The notes under the pieces were generated by a model. The model worked only from the letters and a program-made list of their open reading frames with translations, was not told the origin of the DNA and searched no databases. From SZUA-584 sp041656035 (GTDB taxonomy: Bacteria; Bacillota; Clostridia; Christensenellales; SZUA-584): a stretch of DNA of 64,000 bases. Shown here piece by piece: positions 9,043 to 17,496 of the stretch. The position numbers and the translations under genes were made by a program. Location: positions 1 to 64,000 of the forward strand of contig CAZPHS010000003.1 in the NCBI GenBank assembly GCA_964586785.1, given 5' to 3'. Positions within the stretch are counted from its first letter, which is position 1. Every line of letters starts with the position of its first letter.

Positions 9043-9139
9043 CGGGTCTCATATGTTTGGAACACGCTGCGAAAAAACGCCAAACAACGTAAAATACCGG
9101 GTCTTGGGATTTTTGACGGAAAAGATATGTTGATGCCTG

Positions 9140-9511
9140 AACGCTAAAAGACCTGTTATTGTTCCAATTCTCGCCGGCCTTTGGAAAACGGCATGTATGA
9201 GATCGTGGCTGGTCACAACAGGGTTAAAGTGTCTGATTTAACTTCAGGACAACTTGTCCCCGAAGTTAGTAGAAGCAAGAGAAAAAGTTGCAAATGTGGC
9301 AGGAGAAAACTATAAACAAATATTAAGGTATATACGGTTGACTCAGCTTACACCACAACTTTTGGAGAAGATAGATGAGAAGAAGCTGGCGTTCATACCG
9401 GCTGTCGAGTTGTCATATCTCAAGGAGCGCGAACAAAAGTGGTCCTTGGATGAAATCACAAGGTCATTTCTGTGGAGCCCATACATTCTGATTAACGTTA
9501 GGACTATATAG
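9140..9511 (+). pseudogene. Decayed parB-like partition gene of a mobile element
   Basis: Two frames together read as a ParB/Spo0J-family protein like those on conjugative elements. PVIVPILA, then after a one-base frameshift LENGMYEIVAGHNR (the conserved nuclease-like ParB box), then a large internal deletion, then an open frame 9254-9511 with EAREKVANVAGENYKQILRY and LTQLTPQLLEKI (the helix-turn-helix region). Both the N- and C-terminal regions are missing. This is a relic and cannot encode working ParB. It marks the left side of the acquired island. Bases 9512-9698 after it hold no recognisable gene. Confidence 0.75.
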
Positions 9512-9698
9512 TGTTAATATTTAAGGCTTAATTTGCAGACTGCATGGATGTATGTTCTTCAGTTGCAGACCATGCAGACTGCCATCTTCCTTATCAGATG
9601 TATACCGCCCGCGTCATTCATTCAGAAAACGGTTTCTATACAAACATATTCAAATAGCCAGTTAACGCACCCTTTATATCTATAATATAAGATCGAAA

Positions 9699-9728
9699 TT
9701 GACACTTGCAATTACCCGGTGCTATAAT
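9699..9728 (+). promoter_or_regulatory. Sigma-A promoter of island unit A
   Basis: TTGACA at 9699-9704, an 18-bp spacer and TATAAT at 9723-9728. Both boxes match the consensus exactly. Confidence 0.85.
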
Positions 9729-9731
9729 AAA

Positions 9732-9747
9732 TAGAAAACGATAACTA
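9732..9747 (+). promoter_or_regulatory. LacI-type operator, copy 1
   Basis: TAGAAAACGATAACTA begins 3 bases after the -10 box and so covers the transcription start. It is identical to the copy at 16578-16593 and differs by one base from the minus-strand copy at 16412-16427. The central CG and flanking bases fit the operator class used by LacI/CcpA-family repressors. The natural candidate is the repressor encoded at 15303-16352. Confidence 0.8.
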
Positions 9748-9769
9748 TCAATGAAGGGATGTGTTTGTC

Positions 9770-10759
9770 TTGATTATCGATTGTCACAACCATATACTGG
9801 CAGCGGGAGAATACCCCGGATATGAAAAGTTTATTAAAGAAATGACGCTTGGTTATTTCAGATCAATGGGAAAATTGCCGGTAGACAGAATGCCGGTAGA
9901 CAGCGACTGGGAAGGTATGGAATACCTATGGGCGCCGACTAGCCCCGAAAAGCTCAAAAAGGACCATCCGGGCATCGACAGGTGTACGATTCTCGCGGTA
10001 GCGCCTTCTGATTATACGGCTTACAGCATCCGAGGCAGCATAGACGTGGCAGGGCAGACCAATGTACCGGGTCCTCCTTCTATTGATAAGGGAAACGACT
10101 ATATTGCGGACATCGTGAAGTCTGACCCTAATTATTTCATAGGTTTTTGCGCGGTCAACCCAAAATACAAGGGTGTCGATGCGGCAGTCAGAGAGCTTGA
10201 CAGAGCGATTAACGAGCTTGGATTAACCGGACTTAAGCTTTATCCATCGTACGACCATTATTCTCCGGATGATAGGGAGCTTGCGTTTCCCATATTTGAA
10301 AAAGCACAGGAGTTGGGTATACCGGTTATGGTTCACCAGTCCTCAACGCCTGTTATCGATGCACCGCTTAAATTTGGAAGGCCCTTCCTGTTGGATGATG
10401 TTGGCTGCGCATTCCCGAATTTAAAACTACTGGCTTGCCATGCGGGTGCGCCATGGGTAGACGAATGCCTTGTGTTGGCCGCAAAGCATCCCAATTTTTA
10501 TATCGACATATCATTTTATAACAGCCTGTTGAGCGCTAAGGATACGCTGCTGTTTTTGCACAAGTGTGTCGCATACGGTCTGCCGCTGGCAAAGGTATGC
10601 TGGGGAACGGACTATCCCGGCTTTGAGATGCCAAGGCAGCTGCTAGAAAAATTTATGAGCATCAACCAATTTGCCAAAGAGCTTGGAGTCGCGCCCATTT
10701 CGCAGCAGGATATGGACGGATTGCTGGGACAAAACTATCTGAACTTTATTTCCCGGTAA
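9770..10759 (+). CDS. Amidohydrolase-2 family metal-dependent hydrolase
   Basis: About 329 residues of TIM-barrel amidohydrolase. Metal ligands visible: HxH in DCHNHI at the extreme N-terminus, His in PVMVHQSS, His in LLACHAGAPW, and Asp in WGTDYPGF. This family includes ACMSD-type decarboxylases and lactonases such as 2-pyrone-4,6-dicarboxylate lactonase, so the reaction may be hydrolysis or decarboxylation; the substrate is unknown. The start is probably TTG 9770 (AAGGGA at 9754-9759); GTG 9761 lies too close to that site. It is the first gene of unit A, under operator copy 1. Confidence 0.82.
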   Translation: MIIDCHNHILAAGEYPGYEKFIKEMTLGYFRSMGKLPVDRMPVDSDWEGMEYLWAPTSPEKLKKDHPGIDRCTILAVAPSDYTAYSIRGSIDVAGQTNVPGPPSIDKGNDYIADIVKSDPNYFIGFCAVNPKYKGVDAAVRELDRAINELGLTGLKLYPSYDHYSPDDRELAFPIFEKAQELGIPVMVHQSSTPVIDAPLKFGRPFLLDDVGCAFPNLKLLACHAGAPWVDECLVLAAKHPNFYIDISFYNSLLSAKDTLLFLHKCVAYGLPLAKVCWGTDYPGFEMPRQLLEKFMSINQFAKELGVAPISQQDMDGLLGQNYLNFISR

Positions 10760-10788
10760 CACGAGCTTTCAGATTTAATAAATTGCAT

Positions 10789-10827
10789 TTTAACGGGGCA
10801 GTCTTAAAGTAGGGCTACCCCGTTAAA
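10789..10827 (+). repeat. Inverted repeat before the mttB remnant
   Basis: TTTAACGGGG (10789-10798) and CCCCGTTAAA (10818-10827) are perfect 10-base arms around a 19-base loop, ending just before the GGAGGA ribosome site. There is no T tract, so this is more likely an mRNA stability or operator-like element than a terminator. Confidence 0.55.
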
Positions 10828-10840
10828 TGGAGGAATTTTT

Positions 10841-11292
10841 GTGTTTCACATTTTGACCAAAGCAGACTGTTCAAAAATACATGAAGAAGCGCTCAACGTG
10901 CTTAAAACCACGGTTGTCAGAAGCAAAGACAAGCCCATGTATGATAAACTGGCCGGTTCCGCGTAGGCATACCTGTCAGCGAAGAAACGCTCGCAGCGGA
11001 TGTTATCAAGGAAGTTGGCTTTTCTGGTGATTACCTGTTGACAGATACGATGCGTCATTTTAGAAATACATTATGGAGCCTTGAGCTTGCGAACCGTTTG
11101 ACCCGGAATGTATGGGAAAACCGCAGCACGATGTCCATTGAGCAAAGAGCCGCTGAAAAGGTGAACAGCATACTGTCTCAAAAGCAGGATATCTATGTGG
11201 AACAAAGTCAGCTCAGCAAGCTGGAAAGAATCAGAAAGAAGTGGATGAAAAAGCTGACGCAGCTTATAAGGTGGGAGGCACAGAATGAGTAA
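10841..11292 (+). pseudogene. mttB-family (trimethylamine methyltransferase-like) gene with large internal deletion
   Basis: MttB-superfamily enzymes are corrinoid-dependent methyltransferases of about 480-500 residues. Here only the two ends remain. GTG 10841, behind GGAGGA, opens a 41-codon frame with ILTKADCSKIHEEALNVL, the usual MttB N-terminus, ending at TAG 10964. In another frame from about 10966 to 11292 the text continues as the MttB C-terminus (VSEETLAADVIKEVG, then LTDTMRHFRNTLW and the helix RAAEKVNSIL). Roughly three quarters of the protein, including any pyrrolysine/active-site region, is gone. Its 3' end still carries the ribosome site of the next gene. Confidence 0.8.
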
Positions 11293-12037
11293 AACGGCGA
11301 TCATAACCGGCGGCAGCAGAGGCATAGGCTTTGCGATAGCGCAGCAGCTTGGCAAAGACGGTTACAACATTGTGATAACGGCCTCCGGCAGCAAACAGAA
11401 GTATACCGAGAATTTAGATGAGCTAAATAAAAACAGCATACCGCATGTGTATGTGCAGGCCGATATTTCGAAATCTTACGACAGGCTGAGCTGCTTTAAC
11501 CGGGCGCTCGATGCTTTTGGCGGTGTGGATGTGCTGGTGAACTCTGCCGGAGTGGCACAAAAAGTGCGTGCCGACCTGCTTGAGATGACGGAGGAAAGCT
11601 TCGATCATGTGTTGTCGATAAACCTAAAAGGACTGCTTTTTTTTACACAGCTTGTTGCAAACCAAATGGTAAAAAAACAGGAGGGCTGCATCATCAATAT
11701 TTCTTCGCTGTCTGCTTACGCGGCATCGGTCAACCGAGGCGAGTATTGCATATCCAAAGCGGGAGTCAGCATGGTGACATCGCTTTTTGCGGACAGACTG
11801 GCCAAAGAGGGTATTTTGGTATATGAAGTGCGCCCCGGCATCATAGCGACCGATATGACGTCGGGCGTTGTACAAAAATACGATGCGCTTATTGAACAGG
11901 GCATTTTTCCGATTGCGCGATGGGGTAGGCCGCAGGACGTCGCCGATGCGGTTAGCGTTTTGTGCAGTGGAAAGTTTTCCTATTCAACCGGACAGGTGAT
12001 CAATGTTGACGGCGGATTTCACATTCGACGTCTGTAG
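11285..12037 (+). CDS. Short-chain dehydrogenase/reductase, FabG-like
   Basis: A 250-residue classical SDR: cofactor loop GGSRGIGFAIA, then NSAG, the catalytic Ser in ISSLSAYAAS and YCISKAG (Tyr/Lys pair). It is expected to be an NAD(P)-dependent alcohol/ketone oxidoreductase. The ATG at 11285 has GGGAGGCA upstream and overlaps the end of the mttB remnant, which suggests the ancestral genes were translationally coupled. The substrate is not assignable; the setting is the unit A catabolic operon. Confidence 0.88.
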   Translation: MSKTAIITGGSRGIGFAIAQQLGKDGYNIVITASGSKQKYTENLDELNKNSIPHVYVQADISKSYDRLSCFNRALDAFGGVDVLVNSAGVAQKVRADLLEMTEESFDHVLSINLKGLLFFTQLVANQMVKKQEGCIINISSLSAYAASVNRGEYCISKAGVSMVTSLFADRLAKEGILVYEVRPGIIATDMTSGVVQKYDALIEQGIFPIARWGRPQDVADAVSVLCSGKFSYSTGQVINVDGGFHIRRL

Positions 12038-13990
12038 ATGAGGGCTATGGATACACTGAGATTAAGCGGGCATAAGGTTAGAATTGTTTCCATGAATACG
12101 GCCGTGGTGGGCGCAGGCGCCGCGGGGCTTTGTGCTTTGGGCAGGTTTTATGCCTACGGTCAGCGCGATATCGCTTTAATCTGCGAGGATATAAAAGCCG
12201 GCACATCCCGCAACACAGGGTCGGACAAGCAGACATATTATAAACTCACGCTTTCGGGTTCAAAACCCGATTCAGTACGCAGCATGACAAAAACGCTGTT
12301 TGACGGATTATGCGTTGACGGCGATATTGCGCTTGCAGAAGCAGCGCTTTCTGCTTCAAGTTTTTTCTGGCTTGCCGAGATGGGCGTTCCTTTCCCGAAA
12401 AACAGGTATGGCGAATACACAGGGTACAAGACCGATCACGATCCGATGCAGAGGGCAACTTCTGCAGGCCCATTAACATCCAAAATGATGACAGAGGCTT
12501 TGGAAGCCGACATCAAACAAAAGGGCATAAAAGTATATAACGGATATCAGGTGATTCGTATCATAACAGAGTGCGGCAGTATACGTGGTCTTTTATGCCT
12601 TGATCTTAATATAGAAGACAGAGCCGAATATGTGCTGTTCAACTGCAAGAATGTGATTTACGCAACGGGCGGACCGGCGGCTATCTATCAAGATTCGGTT
12701 TATCCCTTGAACCATTACGGTTCGAGCGGTATTGCTTTTGAAGTAGGCGTCAAAGGTAAAAACCTGACCGAATGGCAATATGGGTTGGCTTCTGTCGCTC
12801 CGAGGTGGAACGTATCGGGCTCTTATATGCAGGCGCTGCCAAGATTTTTTTCTGCCGATCAAAAGGGCCGTCATCAAAGAGACTTTTTAAAAGAATACTT
12901 TAAAAACGACGCGGTTTATCTAAATCGTGTGTTCTTAAAGGGCTACCAGTGGCCGTTCGATGTCAGCCGTATTGAAAATGGTTCATCGGTTATCGATTTG
13001 CTGGTTTATGAGGAAACCAGAAAAGGGCGCAGGGTCTTTATCGATTATACGCAAAACCCGCTGGATACCATGGATTATTCGCTGCTTGAAAATGAGGCGT
13101 TTGAATACCTTGAGAAAGCGGATATGCTTTTTGGTACACCGATTGAGCGGCTGATACGGCTTAACGAACCCGCTTATGCGCTCTACCGCGATAAGGGCGT
13201 GGATTTAAAGACGCAGCCGCTGGAAATCGCACTGTGCGCACAGCATCATAACGGCGGCCTTTCTACCGATTGCTGGTGGCAGACCAATGTTGAGGGCTTT
13301 TTTGCTGTGGGAGAGGTGAGCGCGACGCATGGCGTGTACCGGCCCGGCGGCAGCGCATTGAACGCAGGCCAAGTGGGTGCCGAACGCGCTGCGCTTTATA
13401 TATCAGTGAGACGCAAAGGCAGCCCTGGAGCTAACGATGCGTTTATAAAAGCAGCAGCAAATTCTGCAATGGAGCTTATAGAGTGTGCAGACAGCGCTTG
13501 GGGCAGTACGGATAATGTCGTAGAGCTTTTTTCGGATGCCGCAAAACGTATGAGCCTTGCAGGGGCGGCGGTCAGATGTAAAAAACAAATTGAACAGGCC
13601 ATAGACCGGGTAAAAAAACTGATGGATGGTTTCTCAAAAAGTGTTCAGGTAGCGTCGGTCGCTTCCTTGAGCCGCTTCTTTTATTTGCGTGATGCGCTGT
13701 TGAGTCAGTATGTCGTTTTAAACGCAATGGCCGATTATATCGATCGCGGAGGCGGAAGCCGCGGTTCGGCAGTATATCCGGACGAAATGGGAGAGAAAAC
13801 CGTCGCTCTGTCCGATCGCACATTCTCGTTCTCGTCAGCAGACTTAAAATTTGGGCATATGGTACAGGAAACATTGCTTAAAAACGGACAATGTACATTT
13901 TTTTGGAGACCGGTGCGACCTATCCCCGGCGAAGACGATCTTTTTGAAAATGTATGGAGAAGATACAGGGAAGATAAAAATATCTATTAG
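12038..13990 (+). CDS. FAD-dependent oxidoreductase, fumarate reductase/aspartate oxidase flavoprotein type
   Basis: A 650-residue flavoprotein. The Rossmann FAD loop is VVGAGAAGLCALG. A central ATGG motif (NVIYATGGPAA), the HHNGG region (QHHNGGLS) and a C-terminal FAVGEVSATHGVYRPGGSA match the succinate dehydrogenase/fumarate reductase/L-aspartate oxidase flavoprotein fold. No heme or membrane anchor genes are nearby, so it is probably soluble. It begins directly after the SDR stop; later ATGs at 12047 and 12092 are also possible, since homology starts near 12092 (MNTAVVGAG). The substrate is unknown. Confidence 0.8.
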   Translation: MRAMDTLRLSGHKVRIVSMNTAVVGAGAAGLCALGRFYAYGQRDIALICEDIKAGTSRNTGSDKQTYYKLTLSGSKPDSVRSMTKTLFDGLCVDGDIALAEAALSASSFFWLAEMGVPFPKNRYGEYTGYKTDHDPMQRATSAGPLTSKMMTEALEADIKQKGIKVYNGYQVIRIITECGSIRGLLCLDLNIEDRAEYVLFNCKNVIYATGGPAAIYQDSVYPLNHYGSSGIAFEVGVKGKNLTEWQYGLASVAPRWNVSGSYMQALPRFFSADQKGRHQRDFLKEYFKNDAVYLNRVFLKGYQWPFDVSRIENGSSVIDLLVYEETRKGRRVFIDYTQNPLDTMDYSLLENEAFEYLEKADMLFGTPIERLIRLNEPAYALYRDKGVDLKTQPLEIALCAQHHNGGLSTDCWWQTNVEGFFAVGEVSATHGVYRPGGSALNAGQVGAERAALYISVRRKGSPGANDAFIKAAANSAMELIECADSAWGSTDNVVELFSDAAKRMSLAGAAVRCKKQIEQAIDRVKKLMDGFSKSVQVASVASLSRFFYLRDALLSQYVVLNAMADYIDRGGGSRGSAVYPDEMGEKTVALSDRTFSFSSADLKFGHMVQETLLKNGQCTFFWRPVRPIPGEDDLFENVWRRYREDKNIY

Positions 13991-14007
13991 CTAAAAGGTG
14001 AGGCACA

Positions 14008-15300
14008 ATGATTGAAGAAATAAAAAAACGTTGTAAAGATCAGGGTATCCAAATCGGTTTTAGCGAGGATATCGGCATATTTAAGAAAAAGAAAGCTTTA
14101 GGCCGATTTGAGCTTGAAAACACGCTTGCGGTATTGCCTATGGAAGGAAACGATTCGGAGGAGTCAGGGGCGCCGTCCGAACTGACATTCCGCCGGTACA
14201 GGCGTTTCGCGCAAGGCGGAGCAGCGTTGATATGGGTAGAGGCGATTGCCGTTCAAAAAGCGGGCAGAGCCAGCCCGCATCAGCTTTACCTTGACAACCA
14301 GACACAGGAAGCTTTTGCTAAGCTGTGCGCGATGATAAAACGTGAGGGGCTCGACAAAAACGGTTTTGAGCCTGTTGTAATCGCCCAATTGACGCATTCG
14401 GGACGATACTCAAAACCACAAGGCCCTCCAAGCCCTATAATTGCGGCGCGCAACCCCTGGCTGGATGAAAAATACAATATTCCAAAAACGCTTTCGCCAA
14501 TCAATGATGAATCCCTTTTAGAACTGGAGAAAAAATTCTTTAATGCAGCGCTGCTTGCAAAGCAGGCCGGGTTTGACGGAATCGATATCAAAATGTGCCA
14601 CGGATATCTGCTCAACGAGCTGTTGTCGGCATTTACGCGCAAAGGAGACTTTGGCGGCAGTTATCAGGGCAGGACACGATTTGCAAGGGATACCGTTAAG
14701 AATATCAGAGAAAAGACGGGTGAAGGCTTTATTATCGGCAGCAGGATGAGCCTGTTTGATGCCATGCCGTATCCGTACGGTTTTGGCATGACACAAGACG
14801 GTACCGTAAAAAGCGATTTGACTGAGCCGGTCAAGCTGATAATGGAACTGAGCCAGCTTGGCCTTGATGTCGCAGCAATAACAATCGGCAACCCCTACTA
14901 TAAACCGCATTACAACAGGCCTTACGACAAAGGATTCTATGAACCGCCCGAACCTGCCTTAAAAGGCGTAGAACGTATACTGACGCTGACTAAAAACGTT
15001 AAGGAACAAACAAAGGATGTGCTTATAATAGGAGCGGGTTACACGTATCTGCGTGAAGCGGCAACCGAGGCGGGTGCGTACGCACTGCAAAACAACTATG
15101 CGGATTTAATAGGATTTGGCAGACAAGCCTTTGCATATCCTGATTTTGCATCTGACATTGTAAAGAATGGATGCCTAGACACAAAAAAAGTATGCATCAC
15201 CTGTTCAAAATGCACAGAGATTATGCGAAAAGGCGGGCCGACAGGCTGTGCCATCAGAGATTTTAAGTACAGAGAGATTTATAAGGAATACTGCCTGTGA
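14008..15300 (+). CDS. Old Yellow Enzyme-family NADH:flavin oxidoreductase
   Basis: A 430-residue FMN TIM barrel. Motifs: the active-site region AQLTHSGRYS, GFDGIDIKMCHGYLLNELLS (normally H-x-x-H/Y at the flavin), and LIGFGRQAFAYPDF. The C-terminus carries CITCSKCTEIM and a later Cys, resembling the 4Fe-4S site of 2,4-dienoyl-CoA-reductase/BaiCD-type members. The large FAD/NAD domain of those enzymes is absent, so electrons must arrive from a partner. It is the last gene of unit A; AAAAGGTGAGG precedes ATG 14008. It probably reduces an activated C=C bond. Confidence 0.85.
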   Translation: MIEEIKKRCKDQGIQIGFSEDIGIFKKKKALGRFELENTLAVLPMEGNDSEESGAPSELTFRRYRRFAQGGAALIWVEAIAVQKAGRASPHQLYLDNQTQEAFAKLCAMIKREGLDKNGFEPVVIAQLTHSGRYSKPQGPPSPIIAARNPWLDEKYNIPKTLSPINDESLLELEKKFFNAALLAKQAGFDGIDIKMCHGYLLNELLSAFTRKGDFGGSYQGRTRFARDTVKNIREKTGEGFIIGSRMSLFDAMPYPYGFGMTQDGTVKSDLTEPVKLIMELSQLGLDVAAITIGNPYYKPHYNRPYDKGFYEPPEPALKGVERILTLTKNVKEQTKDVLIIGAGYTYLREAATEAGAYALQNNYADLIGFGRQAFAYPDFASDIVKNGCLDTKKVCITCSKCTEIMRKGGPTGCAIRDFKYREIYKEYCL

Positions 15301-15302
15301 AG

Positions 15303-16352
15303 TCAGTTTGTAATTTGGCGCACGGTATCGCGTACGATAAGTCTTGGTTCAATTTTGAGACTGGCATCCAAGGGCGTGCTGCCGTTTATTTTGTCGATCA
15401 ATATTCTGCCGGCTAGATCGCCCATCTCGAACGCGAAGCATTTCACCGTGGTGAGCGCCGGTGAAAACATTGATGCAAAAGGAATATCGTCGAAACCGAT
15501 GACCGAAACATCGCGTGGTACCTTTAAGCCCCCTTTATTGAGTTCTTGTATAAAGCCGAACGCCACCATATCATTGACGCAAAGCGCCCCGGTTGCATCA
15601 CATTTTAATTGTATAAACCGCTTTGCTAGCTGCGTGCCGATTGTATATTCGTAGCCGAACTGGTTTTCTTCCTGTTCGCTGTCCGCTTCAAATATGATGG
15701 GTTCGCCGGGCGTATCGGCACGCTCAGAAAGTGCGTCCAGATAACCTTTAGATGTTTCTCTGCGTGTCCAGCGAGTAAGGGGTGTTGTAATCAGCGCAAT
15801 TTTGGTGTGGCCCTGATTAACAAGGTATTCGGTGGCAATTCTTGCCCCCTCGCGCGAATCAAAGAGTATATTGGTGCAGTTTTTGTCTTCAATTCGCTGG
15901 TCCAGCAACACAAAATTCATGCCTTTTCGAGAAAACTCCAGTATATTCTTACCGTCTTTGGCAACGGCGGATATGATGACGCCGTTAACTCTTTTGTTGT
16001 AGAGTATTTGCAGATAATTCCGTTCATCTTCAGCATGTCGAAACGTGTTGCACAAAAGTATGTTGTATCCGCGTTTATGGATTTGTTTTTGTATACCGAG
16101 CAGCGCCGTCGAATAAAAAGGGTTCGAGACCGTTGGGACGATGACGCCGATTTCGCTGCTTGTTGAGGATTTTAAACCACGTGCCATTGCGTTGGGCGAG
16201 TAGTCAAGCTTCTCGACAACATCAAGAACCCTTTGACGCAATTTATCCGATACCGGATAGCCGTTATTGCTCAGAACACGCGAAACAGTTGTTGCGGACG
16301 TTCCCGAAAATTTTGCTACATCATGTATGGTATAATTCTTTTTGATTTGCAT
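15303..16352 (-). CDS. LacI-family transcriptional regulator
   Basis: A 349-residue repressor: an N-terminal helix-turn-helix (YTIHDVAKFSGTSATTVSRV), the hinge helix (PNAMARGLKS), and a periplasmic-binding-protein-like effector domain (IGVIVPTVSNPFYS, VIGFDDIPFASMFSPALTT). It probably senses an island substrate or product. It lies convergent with unit A and divergent from unit B. A copy of the 16-bp operator sits 60 bases upstream of its start (16412-16427), which suggests autoregulation, and the same operator sits on both flanking promoters. The ATG at 16352 is supported by the family N-terminus. Confidence 0.93.
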   Translation of the reverse strand: MQIKKNYTIHDVAKFSGTSATTVSRVLSNNGYPVSDKLRQRVLDVVEKLDYSPNAMARGLKSSTSSEIGVIVPTVSNPFYSTALLGIQKQIHKRGYNILLCNTFRHAEDERNYLQILYNKRVNGVIISAVAKDGKNILEFSRKGMNFVLLDQRIEDKNCTNILFDSREGARIATEYLVNQGHTKIALITTPLTRWTRRETSKGYLDALSERADTPGEPIIFEADSEQEENQFGYEYTIGTQLAKRFIQLKCDATGALCVNDMVAFGFIQELNKGGLKVPRDVSVIGFDDIPFASMFSPALTTVKCFAFEMGDLAGRILIDKINGSTPLDASLKIEPRLIVRDTVRQITN

Positions 16353-16411
16353 GGCAGACCCCTGTTTTAACCGACTATTTCTGTTAATATATAATTATTT
16401 ATCAAGCGGTT

Positions 16412-16427
16412 TAGTTATCGATTTCTA
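16412..16427 (-). promoter_or_regulatory. LacI-type operator, copy 3, upstream of the lacI-family gene
   Basis: On the minus strand this reads TAGAAATCGATAACTA, 15 of 16 bases identical to copies 1 and 2. It is in the right place for autoregulation of the repressor gene. Confidence 0.72.
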
Positions 16428-16541
16428 ATTTAATAGAAATTATATACCATTGCAACTTCAATGTCAAATTAATGCGCAATTAACCTATATCTTAAGCATT
16501 CGGAGTATTTTGAATGATACTATTCAGGTAAATCTGTATGC

Positions 16542-16570
16542 TTGACACTAAAAATGATTGCTGATATAAT
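16542..16570 (+). promoter_or_regulatory. Sigma-A promoter of island unit B
   Basis: TTGACA at 16542-16547, a 17-bp spacer and TATAAT at 16565-16570. Both boxes match the consensus exactly. Confidence 0.85.
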
Positions 16571-16577
16571 TACAAAA

Positions 16578-16593
16578 TAGAAAACGATAACTA
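16578..16593 (+). promoter_or_regulatory. LacI-type operator, copy 2
   Basis: TAGAAAACGATAACTA, identical to copy 1, starting 7 bases after the -10 box. The half-site ATAGAAAAC also recurs inverted as GTTTTCTAT at 16597-16605, so this operator may be extended or bound by two dimers. Confidence 0.8.
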
Positions 16594-16647
16594 TATGTTT
16601 TCTATACAATTTGAAATGAATATTGCAATAAGGGAGGATGCGTTATT

Positions 16648-17475
16648 GTGACAAAGAAAATCGCTGTATTGCAGATTGATTCGGTTTTGGCGGATATAGA
16701 TGCGAACTTATCCAAGATAGATAAGATGATCGGATCGATCAACGACAGGGATGTGCGTATGGCTGTTTTCTGCGAATACGGATTGACAGGGTACTGCACT
16801 GATTTGAATAAAATCGCCGAACCTGTTCCGGGTAGAATGATAAATGCCCTTGAAGCGATTTCGAAAAAGCACAACATATGGATCAGCGGAGGCACTGCAG
16901 AGCTGGTAGGCGACAAAATCGCCAATACAACAGTAATGATTTCTCCTGATAACGGTATGGTGGCAAAGTACAGAAAAATACATCCTTTCGGTGACGAGAG
17001 AAATGCCATCATTTATGGTGATGAGCCTGTTGTCGTCGATACCGAGATAGGAAAAGTCGGTATGACAATCTGTTATGACTTTATTTTTCCAGAGCTTGTA
17101 CGCGGGCTCGCGCTTAAAGGCGCCGAAATCATTCTCAATTCAACATTCTGGTTTGCTGATGATATCAGCGGTCCCGCCGGTTTTGAGCCCGAACAGGTCA
17201 TGTCGCTGGCAAGAATCAGAGCGCTTGAAAACAACGTTTATGTGGCCATGGCGTGCCGTACCGGCGAAGAAACGGCACCATGGGGCGGAAAGGTGCGCGG
17301 TTTCGGGTATTCTTCAATTGCAGGCCCTGTCGGGAAAACGCTTGCTCACGCCGGTCTTGGAGAGATGGTTATTACAGCGGATATCGATCTTGAAAAACGC
17401 AAGGCATGGGCTGAATATGCTGCGTATTTAAAGGACCGCAGGCCGGATATCTATAAAAACATTCTTGATTTTTAA
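16648..17475 (+). CDS. Carbon-nitrogen hydrolase, nitrilase superfamily
   Basis: A 275-residue amidase-type member of the nitrilase superfamily. The Glu-Lys-Cys triad is visible: Glu in FCEYGLTGY, Lys in YRKIHPFGDER, Cys in MTICYDFIFPEL. The family includes beta-ureidopropionase, N-carbamoyl hydrolases and omega-amidases; the substrate cannot be fixed here. The start is GTG 16648 with AAGGGAGG upstream. First gene of unit B, immediately before the ABC importer genes, so its substrate may be the imported compound or a product of it. Confidence 0.88.
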   Translation: MTKKIAVLQIDSVLADIDANLSKIDKMIGSINDRDVRMAVFCEYGLTGYCTDLNKIAEPVPGRMINALEAISKKHNIWISGGTAELVGDKIANTTVMISPDNGMVAKYRKIHPFGDERNAIIYGDEPVVVDTEIGKVGMTICYDFIFPELVRGLALKGAEIILNSTFWFADDISGPAGFEPEQVMSLARIRALENNVYVAMACRTGEETAPWGGKVRGFGYSSIAGPVGKTLAHAGLGEMVITADIDLEKRKAWAEYAAYLKDRRPDIYKNILDF

Positions 17476-17496
17476 AAAGCTTTTATGGGAGAGAAA

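Noticed and set aside
9520..9698. A further gene remnant with repeated TGCAGAC words
   Set aside because: The repeats are short and no frame on either strand gives a recognisable protein.
9732..9747. Reading the 16-bp operator as a CcpA cre site
   Set aside because: The core fits the cre pattern closely, but the same extended sequence is confined to the island promoters and the local LacI gene, so the local repressor is the better candidate. CcpA binding is not excluded.
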